Shown here: positions 1 to 5,744 of the stretch, piece after piece
How the letters are laid out: every line of letters starts with the position of its first letter
How positions within the stretch are numbered: the stretch's first letter is position 1
From: Candidatus Poribacteria bacterium
Lineage (GTDB): Bacteria > Poribacteria > WGA-4E > GCA-2687025
DNA: 13,484 nt
Assembly (NCBI GenBank): GCA_027625215.1
Contig: JAQBWJ010000013.1
Span: 1-13,484 of the forward strand
Direction of reading: 5' to 3'
Notes under the pieces: model-generated
Seen by the model: only the letters and a program-made list of their open reading frames with translations
Told to the model about the DNA's origin: nothing
Databases searched by the model: none
Program-made: the position numbers and the translations under genes

Positions 1-120
1 CTCGATCAAGGGTGGGTGCGTCGAGCGGACTGCGCGTTCGAGGCGGCGTACGAATACTCGTTGACGCGACGACAGGGGCTGAACGCGGCGGCTCGTGAAC
101 GGATCGCCAAAGGGTGGTGA
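1..120 (+). CDS. C-terminal end of an unidentified protein (partial)
   Basis: An open frame runs from base 1 to a TGA at 118-120, giving the last 39 residues of a protein that begins outside the window. The visible part is Arg/Ala-rich and looks helical, ending in ERIAKGW. The next gene starts 19 nt later on the same strand, so the two are probably co-transcribed. Because that neighbour is a glycosyltransferase, this could be the C-terminal helix of another sugar transferase or a surface-polysaccharide enzyme, but too little is visible to assign a family. The frame call rests on its continuity, its codon use (G/C in third positions) and its close junction with the next gene. Confidence 0.55.
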   Translation, partial: LDQGWVRRADCAFEAAYEYSLTRRQGLNAAARERIAKGW

Positions 121-139
121 AAGGCGAGGCGGGCGACGG

Positions 140-1327
140 ATGAACGAACGCGCGCGCATCGGCATCGGTTGGCAGTTGATGGTCGTCTCCGGTTGGGGCG
201 TGTACGGGACGAATCTCGCGCTGCAACTGCGGCGCACGGGGCGATACGAGCCGGTGCCGTTGATGGAACCCACGCTTGCCGGTCTGCTGAACCCGCTCCA
301 CGCCCACCTGCTGAAAACGCCGCTGCTTGCCTATCAATCGTTCCGACAACTGCTCGACCGCGCGGGTGATAGGACGCTCACCTGCCCTTTTCCCGTGCTG
401 CACGCGATGGGCAATCAACTGTCCACCACGTCCGTCTCGAATCAGGTGCGCGGCAGTCGCAATGTCGGCGTGGTCTTCTTCGAGAATACGGACATCCCCA
501 CCGCGAACCTCGCCGCCGCGAGCCGTTACGACGCCATCGTCGCCGGATCGACGTGGAACGCGGAACTGCTTCGCCAACGTGGGTTGAAAAACGTCCGAAC
601 CGCGTTTCAGGGGATCGAACCGACCCTGTTTCACCCCGCGCCCCGATCCAACCTGTTTTCGGACCGATTCGTGGTCTTCTCAGGCGGCAAGCTGGAGCAT
701 CGCAAGGGACAGGATATCGTGATCGCCGCCTTCCGCGAGTTCCACAAACGCCATCCCGACGCGCTGCTGCTAACGGCGTGGTATCACTACAACCACCACA
801 CGATGGTCGGGTTTGAGACTGCGGGACATGTCGAGGGGCTGCCGGAGAACTCGATTGAACGGGGCATCCTCATCGGCGAATGGTTGGAGCGAAACGGACT
901 TCCACCCGACTCGTTCTTCGACGTTGGCGCGATCTCGAACTACGCGGTGCCGCAGGTCGTGCGCGAGGCGGATGTCGCGCTGTTCACGAACCGTTGCGAG
1001 GGCGGGACGAACCTCGTCGCCATGGAGTGCCTCGCGTGCGGCATCCCGACAATCCTCTCGGCGAATACGGGGCATCTCGACCTGATCCGAGACGACAACT
1101 GTTATGCGCTGACGGGTCAGGGTCGGGTTGTCCCGTCGAATCCCACCGACGGGGTTGACGGTTGGGGCGAATCGTCCGTCGAGGAGGTGGTCGAGTCGTT
1201 GGAGCGCGTCTACGTCGACCGGGAGGACGCGCGTCGTTGCGGAGAGAACGCCGCCGTCTTCATGCGCGATTGGTCGTGGGAAAAGCAGATTGAGCGTCTC
1301 CTGACGGAACTCCAAGACCTCCTATGA
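140..1327 (+). CDS. GT4-type glycosyltransferase, group 1
   Basis: This 395-residue protein resembles retaining GT-B glycosyltransferases that move a sugar from a nucleotide-sugar donor to a glycan or lipid acceptor in the cytoplasm. Seen: a Gly-rich N-terminal stretch (IGIGWQLMVVSGWGVYG, about residues 7-23) in the acceptor-side domain; the linker and donor-domain start SGGKLEHRKGQD (181-192), equivalent to the G-R-x4-KG segment of GT4 enzymes; and the donor loop CEGGTNLVAMECLACGIPT (286-304) with E287 and E296. That glutamate pair is spaced E-x8-E, one residue longer than the usual E-x7-E. There is no signal peptide or membrane helix. A GTG at 95 extends the frame by 15 residues into the upstream gene, but ATG 140 is preferred because the Arg/Gly-rich extension is unlike the family and the ATG follows a purine-rich stretch. 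The donor and acceptor cannot be read from sequence. Confidence 0.85.
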   Translation: MNERARIGIGWQLMVVSGWGVYGTNLALQLRRTGRYEPVPLMEPTLAGLLNPLHAHLLKTPLLAYQSFRQLLDRAGDRTLTCPFPVLHAMGNQLSTTSVSNQVRGSRNVGVVFFENTDIPTANLAAASRYDAIVAGSTWNAELLRQRGLKNVRTAFQGIEPTLFHPAPRSNLFSDRFVVFSGGKLEHRKGQDIVIAAFREFHKRHPDALLLTAWYHYNHHTMVGFETAGHVEGLPENSIERGILIGEWLERNGLPPDSFFDVGAISNYAVPQVVREADVALFTNRCEGGTNLVAMECLACGIPTILSANTGHLDLIRDDNCYALTGQGRVVPSNPTDGVDGWGESSVEEVVESLERVYVDREDARRCGENAAVFMRDWSWEKQIERLLTELQDLL

Positions 1328-1611
1328 AAAAAGTTGCGCTCTGAACCACAAAAAGTTTTGACTTGCGCTCGTTTCGGTCAGATCATTGGTGGGGAAACGC
1401 TTTGACGTTTTCCTCCAGCCCGGTTTTTTGCGGCAATGAATGACTGCACCGACGACTTGCCTACACCATCCGACGCGCGATCCATTCGCTCGTCGGGACT
1501 CCTCACCGACCGATCTTGTCACGCGCCATAGACCGCCTATCTGTCAAGCCTTAGCGTTGCTTCGACACTTGCGATGGGTACGTTATCGCCTGCGCGTGAG
1601 AAGACTTCAAC
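1328..1611. other. Intergenic region before the SulP gene, with a weak hairpin and promoter-like sequence
   Basis: No supported gene lies here. A stem of 8 bp with one G-T pair (1392-1399 with 1406-1413, loop 1400-1405) is followed 10 nt later by six T residues (1424-1429). It could act as a poor terminator for the glycosyltransferase gene, but the gap makes it weak. A promoter-like pair sits just upstream: TTGACT at 1358-1363 and GATCAT at 1381-1386 with a 17-bp spacer. It would read toward the SulP gene, but would transcribe through the hairpin. Neither is certain. Confidence 0.3.
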
Positions 1612-2664
1612 ATGCTGACTCAGATTCGAGAAAACTGGAAAGCGGGAGTGACCGTCTCCCTCGTGTCCGTGCCGTTGTCGGTTTCGTTGGCGGTGGCGGC
1701 GGGCGCGACGCCCGTCATGGGCGTTATCACGGCGATCTGGGCGGGGTTGTTCGCCGGGGTCTTTGGTGGATGCGCGTTCAACATCGTCGGACCGACGGGG
1801 GCGTTGTCGGGCATCTTGGCGACGTACGTGATTTTGTACGGGGTCGGCGTGCTGCCGGTTCTGGCGGTTGGCGCGGGAGCCGTCATCATCGCGTTCGCCG
1901 CGTTTCGGCTCGGCAAGTACATTCTACTCATCCCGTCGAGCGTGATTCACGGGTTCACTCTTGGAGTCGCGCTCATCATCGGGTTGAATCAACTGAACTT
2001 CGCGGTGGGGCTATCGGGACTGGAACCGCATGAGACGTTCATTGCGAACGTAGTGGAATCGCTGCGGCATTTGAATCAGGCGAACCTTGAAACGGTCGTC
2101 GTGTTCGTTGTGTCGCTCGCGTTCCTCGTCGCGATGACGACGTGGGTGCGGCGCGTCCCCGGCGCAATCGTGCTGGCGACTGTCGGCATCGCGTTCGGGT
2201 ACGCGGCGTCTCGCGGATGGCTGCCGCTTCATGTCGATACATTGAGCGCGCGCTTCGCCGATCTGACGCCGCGTCTTTACCAAATCCCTCCACTCACCTC
2301 CGCGCTGTTGGATGTGAAATTGGTCAGCCCCATCCTCTCCGTCGCGTTGATTGCGATGATCGAAACGCTCATCTCCGCAAAGATCGCGGACGGCGCGACA
2401 AAGACCCGGACGGAACCGCGCAAGGAACTGTTCGGATTGGGGTTGGCGAACGTCGCGTCGGGGTTGGCGGGGTGTCCTCCCGGCGACGGCGGCGTTGGCG
2501 CGCACCGCATTGAACATCAAGAGCGGCGCGAAAGGTCGGGCATCGGCGATTATCAACGGCGTCGCGGTCGCGTTGATCGCGTTCGTGTTCTTGTCGTCGT
2601 TTCGGTATTTGCCGCTGCCGATTGTCGCGGCGATTCTCGTGTTCGTCGCCGCGCGGATGGTTGA
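1612..2664 (+). CDS. SulP-family anion transporter, membrane part (5' piece of a frameshifted gene)
   Basis: This frame encodes the transmembrane part of a SulP/SLC26 secondary transporter, a family that moves sulfate, bicarbonate or other anions across the inner membrane. Residues 1-287 fit the family: an N-terminal block with a PLSVSLAVAAG helix (about 21-31), the conserved NIVGPTGA motif (57-64), many hydrophobic helices, and a helix containing ETLISAKIADGA (251-262) followed by ELFGLGLANVASGLAG (272-287). After residue 287 the frame leaves the family and becomes Arg-rich (CPPGDGGVGAHRIEHQERR) until the stop. The family continuation PATAALART appears in the next frame, so one extra base lies near 2473-2483. 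Joined, the product would be about 554 residues, normal for bacterial SulP with STAS. The start ATG has a purine-rich GAGAAG about 8 nt upstream. The substrate cannot be told; no carbonic anhydrase or sulfate gene is nearby. Confidence 0.85.
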   Translation: MLTQIRENWKAGVTVSLVSVPLSVSLAVAAGATPVMGVITAIWAGLFAGVFGGCAFNIVGPTGALSGILATYVILYGVGVLPVLAVGAGAVIIAFAAFRLGKYILLIPSSVIHGFTLGVALIIGLNQLNFAVGLSGLEPHETFIANVVESLRHLNQANLETVVVFVVSLAFLVAMTTWVRRVPGAIVLATVGIAFGYAASRGWLPLHVDTLSARFADLTPRLYQIPPLTSALLDVKLVSPILSVALIAMIETLISAKIADGATKTRTEPRKELFGLGLANVASGLAGCPPGDGGVGAHRIEHQERRERSGIGDYQRRRGRVDRVRVLVVVSVFAAADCRGDSRVRRRADG

Positions 2665-3277
2665 GGCGGAACACTTCATCCACCTCTACAAGTCGGACAA
2701 GCGGTCGTTTTGGATGTCGATGGTCGTCGCGGCGATCACGATTGTCGAAGACCCCATCGTCGGGATTGCGGTCGGCGCGTCGGTTTCGCTGCTGTTCTTC
2801 GTGAACGAACTCTCCAAAAGCCGCAGCGAGATCACGCTCAATCGGGACAAACAACTCGTCGCGCAGTTCAGCGGATCGAACGACACCGACATGCGCGAGT
2901 TCGGCGGCGATACGCTGGTTTACCGATTCGCGGGCGAGATGACCTACATCAACGCGCAGGCGCACATCGAGACGCTTTCCAACCTGCACGACTCGGTGAA
3001 GACGGTCGTGTTGCATTTCCGCAACCTGTTCTATATCGACATCGACGGGTTGGACGCCATCGGGGATATCATCGAGTCGTTCGAGTCGAAGGGGATCACC
3101 GTCTATATCTCGACGGTGAACGAGTACAGCATGGGGCAATTCCGACAGGCGGCGTGGTTTCGGCGGGCGGAATCGGAGGAGCGCGTGTTCGCTCATACGC
3201 GGAACGTGTTGGAGCATCTCGGCTTTCCGCTTTCAACGGAAGACTCGCCATCCGCCGCGACGGCGAGTACCGCGTGA
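2495..3277 (+). CDS. SulP-family anion transporter, last helices and STAS domain (3' piece of a frameshifted gene)
   Basis: This is the continuation of the upstream SulP gene in the +1 frame. Counting from the TTG at 2495, residues 1-10 (ARTALNIKSG) match the conserved SulP segment after the frameshift, and hydrophobic helices follow at about 22-36, 39-55 and 73-105. A soluble STAS domain occupies about 140-245, with the loop YIDIDGLDA (180-188) at the position where STAS anti-sigma-antagonist domains carry their D-S/T-x-G loop; here the phosphorylatable Ser/Thr is replaced, as is common in transporter STAS domains. The TTG start is only what an automatic call would choose; there is no clear ribosome site, and homology runs upstream of it to about 2474. 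If the frameshift is real, this piece is unlikely to work alone. If it is a sequencing error, 1612-3277 is one intact gene. Confidence 0.85.
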   Translation: MARTALNIKSGAKGRASAIINGVAVALIAFVFLSSFRYLPLPIVAAILVFVAARMVEAEHFIHLYKSDKRSFWMSMVVAAITIVEDPIVGIAVGASVSLLFFVNELSKSRSEITLNRDKQLVAQFSGSNDTDMREFGGDTLVYRFAGEMTYINAQAHIETLSNLHDSVKTVVLHFRNLFYIDIDGLDAIGDIIESFESKGITVYISTVNEYSMGQFRQAAWFRRAESEERVFAHTRNVLEHLGFPLSTEDSPSAATASTA

Positions 3278-3284
3278 AAACGAT

Positions 3285-3313
3285 TTGTCGGCGGGCGGAA
3301 CATCCGTTAGAAT
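3285..3313 (+). promoter_or_regulatory. Promoter-like sequence for tRNA-Trp
   Basis: TTGTCG (3285-3290, four of six bases of the sigma-70 -35 consensus) and TAGAAT (3308-3313, five of six of the -10) are separated by exactly 17 bp. Transcription would start near 3320, about 14 nt before the mature 5' end of the tRNA. A TTGACA at 3313-3318 overlaps this -10, but its own -10 would fall inside the tRNA, so it is not used in this call. Confidence 0.45.
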
Positions 3314-3333
3314 TGACACGCTAGCGAGCATAG

Positions 3334-3409
<76 letters not shown>

Positions 3410-3424
3410 TTTTGAACGCATAAC

Positions 3425-3469
3425 AAGGGGCGAGACGCCGGAGGCAACTCCCGTTCTCGTCCCCTTTTT
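3425..3469 (+). terminator. Rho-independent terminator after tRNA-Trp
   Basis: AAGGGGCGAGA (3425-3435) pairs with TCTCG-T-CCCCTT (3455-3466), an 11-bp stem with a single bulged T at 3460, directly followed by a T run (3465-3469). It lies 16 nt after the tRNA, so it ends the tRNA transcript and insulates the toxin-antitoxin genes downstream. Confidence 0.75.
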
Positions 3470-3652
3470 CATTTCCGCTCCGATATCACGGCAATGTTTC
3501 GACGGGTTCCTTGCGGTTTCTTGTGTGTCCGTCGTTTTTGCCGCAAACTTGGCGTGAATCCGGCAGTCGAAACGCGCCGTCGGAAGCGGGGGTTGAATCG
3601 GCGCAGTCGTTCGGCGCAACACTTCGCAGTGACTATTGAGAGGGGACGAGTC

Positions 3653-3955
3653 ATGGCGACGGAACTGAAGGAACTCGAACCGATCACCGATACGGACGCA
3701 CTGCGCGACGAACTTCGTCAACTGGTAGACGCCCTGTTGGACGAAGACCTGCCAACCGTGACGCGGATGCTGAAAGGTCTGATCGCGCTGGAGGACGAGG
3801 CGCCATCGTATACGTTCGAGAACGCGCCTGAAGTCGAACCGTTACCGGACGAGCTCGAACTATTGGAGGACGCGCGAGTCCGTGAAATACGTGGCGAGGT
3901 GAAATATATCTCGCATGAAGAAGCGCGACGATTGCTGCTTGGTGAGAAGACATGA
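3653..3955 (+). CDS. Antitoxin of a type II toxin-antitoxin module
   Basis: This 100-residue acidic protein sits directly before a RelE/ParE-like toxin and is inferred to be its antitoxin. Residues 16-46 (ALRDELRQLVDALLDEDLPT and onward) form a predicted amphipathic helix pair resembling the 'L-P-E-x-D-L' helical segment found in several antitoxins. The middle (50-75) is rich in Glu and Pro and probably unstructured. The C-terminal REIRGEVKYISHEEARRLL (78-96) looks like the toxin-binding tail. I see no standard MazE/AbrB, ribbon-helix-helix or HTH DNA-binding motif, so autoregulation cannot be read from it. The frame is open back to 3494, but ATG 3653 is chosen because it follows GAGAGGGGACGAG at ribosome-site distance and because the upstream extension is Arg/Cys-rich and unlike a conserved protein. 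Its last four bases overlap the toxin start (ATGA). Confidence 0.75.
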   Translation: MATELKELEPITDTDALRDELRQLVDALLDEDLPTVTRMLKGLIALEDEAPSYTFENAPEVEPLPDELELLEDARVREIRGEVKYISHEEARRLLLGEKT

Positions 3956-4215
3956 CTTCCCCGCTCAACGTCCAGTGGGAGCAGACGGCGTTGCGCGATC
4001 TTCGGCGACTGACTCCACAAGTGAGTGAACAGGTGTTGAACGTCGTTGCGCGCTTCGCAGAAACACGTCACGGCGATATCGCCGCAATGAAGGGACAGCG
4101 AAACGAATATCGGCTTCGAGTCCGAAAGTGGCGCATCGTGTTTCGATGGGATCATGAGACGAACACGATTTTCATTCGGGGCGTGCGACCACGCGGGGAC
4201 GACTACAAGCCGTGA
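3952..4215 (+). CDS. RelE/ParE-family toxin
   Basis: This 87-residue basic protein has the size and layout of RelE/ParE-superfamily toxins, which are either ribosome-dependent mRNA nucleases or gyrase inhibitors. Two N-terminal helices (about 9-37, with ALRDLRRLTPQVSEQV) are followed by beta strands: NEYRLRVRKWRIVFRWD (51-67) and TIFIRGVRPRGDDY (72-85). The 'YRLRV...WRIVF' core and the C-terminal 'V-x-P-R-G-x-x-Y' are family hallmarks. The Arg and Lys of the core and the terminal Tyr are plausible catalytic or RNA-contacting residues, but which activity it has cannot be decided here. The ATG overlaps the antitoxin stop by four bases, so translation is coupled. It converges with the outer-membrane protein gene, leaving 24 nt between the two stops and no clear terminator. 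Confidence 0.85.
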   Translation: MTSPLNVQWEQTALRDLRRLTPQVSEQVLNVVARFAETRHGDIAAMKGQRNEYRLRVRKWRIVFRWDHETNTIFIRGVRPRGDDYKP

Positions 4216-4239
4216 CAACGTATCGGAACGAATGAACGC

Positions 4240-5307
4240 TCAAAACGTGCCGGAGAGCGACAGCCGCGACGTATCGCCCCAATCGGGGTGTTGTGTGAAG
4301 GCGTAATCGACGTGGATTTCGACCGCGTTCACTGGAATGCGAAAACCTGCCCCCGCCGTGAACTCGCCCGTGTCCGACCCCACGCGAAAACTGACCGTCT
4401 TCAACAACGTCAATTCTCCTCCGAAGTGCCAACGCGAGCCGTCGCCATCTTCTTCGGTGAGCGCGGTCGTGCGGTTCAGATCGACATCCGCCGTGCCTGT
4501 CAGTCGCGCGATGCCACCGAGAGGAAGTCGCCCCGATACGCCAAGTCGCGGGTTCGGATCGCGGACGAACGTCGGGCGGGCGTCCGTGTTCCATCGAACG
4601 CGCGTGCCGACGGCGTCCTGCACGACGAACGCGGCTCTGAGGTACTCGTTCACGCGATATGTCGCGCCGAGATCGAACCCGAACCCGGTCCCCGTGTTGT
4701 TGTAGATCGCCTGCCGCACCACCTTGAAGTTCCCACCGACAGAGAGCGCATCGCCGAACGGTCGGGCGTACGAGACGAGCAGCGCGTCGTCCGAGTTGCT
4801 GAACGTCTCGGCGACGACGGCGCGGTCGATGTAGTACTCGCCGGGGTCTTTGACCCCGTTCAGGTTCACGTCGCGGAAGGTGCCGAGGATGCCGTCGCCG
4901 TTCACGTCTTCAAACGTGACGCGCGGGATGTCATCGACACCGAGTCGCACCCAACTGACCGCGATTTTGGACGAGTTGTCGCCGAACGGGAGAACGACGT
5001 TCAGAAAATTGTACTGCGCCATCCCGCGATTCAGCACGGAACCGCCGCCCGTCTGAAACGTATCGGCATGTTGCGCGGAGAAGCCTCGAACGGGTACGTC
5101 GGTGAGCCCGGCGGGGTTCCAGTACGCGGCGGTTGCGTCGCCCACTTCGGCGACATGCGCCCCGCCCATCGCCATCGCGCGCGCGCCGACGCCCACCGTC
5201 AGGAACTCCAGCGCATAGGAGCCCTCATCCGCCGCGTGTGCGCCTTGCGCGCAGATCAGCAACATTAACGCGAGGACGCTACGCAACGGTGTCCGCATCG
5301 GGTTCAA
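4240..5307 (-). CDS. PorV/PorQ-like outer-membrane beta-barrel protein
   Basis: This 355-residue protein has a Sec signal peptide (residues 1-26, ending QGAHA|ADE). It then carries the family hallmark GVGARAMAMGGAHVAEVGDA (39-58) and TAAYWNPAGL (59-68), typical of PorV/PorQ/UPF0164 proteins, which are related to FadL-type barrels. Repeated alternating strands and a final Phe (LSLSGTF) indicate an outer-membrane barrel. Relatives serve as shuttle or export partners of type IX secretion or as uncharacterised channels; no secretion gene is visible nearby, so the role here is open. An insert at 133-157 has two tandem Asp/Asn/Gly-rich loops (DVNGDG and DVNLNGVKDPGE) resembling EF-hand or dockerin calcium loops. 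Start choice: GAGGAG at 5316-5321 lies 8 nt from TTG 5307 but 17 nt from the in-frame ATG 5298, so TTG is preferred; ATG 5298 remains possible. Confidence 0.82.
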   Translation of the reverse strand: MNPMRTPLRSVLALMLLICAQGAHAADEGSYALEFLTVGVGARAMAMGGAHVAEVGDATAAYWNPAGLTDVPVRGFSAQHADTFQTGGGSVLNRGMAQYNFLNVVLPFGDNSSKIAVSWVRLGVDDIPRVTFEDVNGDGILGTFRDVNLNGVKDPGEYYIDRAVVAETFSNSDDALLVSYARPFGDALSVGGNFKVVRQAIYNNTGTGFGFDLGATYRVNEYLRAAFVVQDAVGTRVRWNTDARPTFVRDPNPRLGVSGRLPLGGIARLTGTADVDLNRTTALTEEDGDGSRWHFGGELTLLKTVSFRVGSDTGEFTAGAGFRIPVNAVEIHVDYAFTQHPDWGDTSRLSLSGTF

Positions 5308-5362
5308 CCTAGAGGCTCCTCAATATGAAGGCGTCGCGCATGAATCTCCATGACTCCCACCA

Positions 5363-5392
5363 CATATACCGTTTGAGGGAGCCGTACGTCAA
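5363..5392 (-). promoter_or_regulatory. Promoter-like sequence for the PorV/PorQ-like gene
   Basis: Read on the minus strand, TTGACG (5392-5387, five of six) and TATATG (5368-5363, four of six) are 18 bp apart. Transcription would start near 5356, leaving a leader of about 50 nt that contains the GAGGAG ribosome site before TTG 5307. It fits a housekeeping sigma-70-type promoter, judged by eye only. Confidence 0.35.
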
Positions 5393-5542
5393 TCCGACGC
5401 ACCCCACCCAAACGATAATCGTCGCTCAAAATCGTCGCATTCCTCGCCCAAATTTTAAGCAGCCAAACGCGGGCGCTCGACGCACTCTTACTGGAACCGC
5501 CCGCCGCGCTTGATTCAACGCCGCGTCACGATTTTGTAACAC

Positions 5543-5559
5543 ATGGCATCGAAATTGCC
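5543..5559 (+). promoter_or_regulatory. Sigma-54-like -24/-12 promoter candidate for the porin-urt operon
   Basis: TGGCA at 5544-5548 and TTGC at 5555-5558 give GG and GC dinucleotides separated by exactly 10 bp, the spacing of sigma-54 promoters (consensus TGGCAC-N5-TTGC). The two bases after TGGCA (TC) and the last base deviate from consensus. A start near 5570 would leave a leader of about 175 nt before the porin. Urea transport genes are often under nitrogen control, which makes the site plausible. The same bases can be read as a GGCA-N7-TGCC palindrome, or as the flank of a TATGAT -10 at 5561-5566 that lacks a well-spaced -35, so the call is tentative. Confidence 0.3.
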
Positions 5560-5636
5560 TTATGATCTTCATCGCCGGGCGAATCGGCGTGAGCCGCGTT
5601 CGGCGGCGGGCGGCTGTGAGCGCTTGCCCGTTCTCG

Positions 5637-5676
5637 TTCCCGCCATGCTTGGAGCATGGAGCGATTTCGGCGGGAA
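5637..5676 (+). promoter_or_regulatory. Nested stem-loop in the porin leader
   Basis: TTCCCGCC (5637-5644) pairs perfectly with GGCGGGAA (5669-5676). Inside it, ATGCT (5645-5649) pairs with AGCAT (5653-5657) around a TGG loop. The structure ends 68 nt before the porin ATG and has no T run, so it is not a terminator. It could stabilise the mRNA or be part of a cis-regulatory leader, or it could be a copy of a dispersed palindrome. I recognise no known riboswitch in it. Confidence 0.4.
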
Positions 5677-5744
5677 GTCATCGCGTCTCAAACGTCATCT
5701 AGCGTGCGCCGACGATTCGGCACACCTTTTCGTAGGAGTCTCAA

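Larger units (their letters stand above)
5308..5744. other. Divergent intergenic region between the PorV-like gene and the porin-urt genes
   Basis: This 437-bp region separates two divergent transcription units. It holds the minus-strand promoter-like pair near 5363-5392, a sigma-54-like -24/-12 element at 5543-5559 with an overlapping TATGAT (5561-5566), and a nested hairpin at 5637-5676 in the likely porin leader. Small open frames exist on the plus strand (5325-5513 and 5543-5869), but the first overlaps the opposite-strand promoter and the second has a composition unlike a conserved protein. I recognise no riboswitch. Confidence 0.5.

Noticed and set aside
1..20. ATCAAGGGTGGG near the window start, repeated at 8142-8153
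   Set aside because: A 12-base match is expected by chance in a window of this size and the flanks do not align.
770..1315. Long minus-strand open frame opposite the glycosyltransferase
   Set aside because: It is the antisense shadow of a gene with clear motifs; its Arg/Asp/Val-rich product shows no domain. The same holds for the long antisense frames at 6820-8112, 9905-10864, 11182-12117 and 11963-12820.
5325..5513. Small plus-strand open frame of 62 codons with a purine-rich site upstream
   Set aside because: It overlaps the minus-strand promoter and ribosome site of the PorV-like gene, and its His/Arg/Pro-rich product looks like non-coding high-GC sequence.
5308..5744. Guanidine or glutamine riboswitch upstream of the nitrogen-uptake genes
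   Set aside because: The conserved ykkC, mini-ykkC and glnA-type sequence blocks are not visible in the leader.
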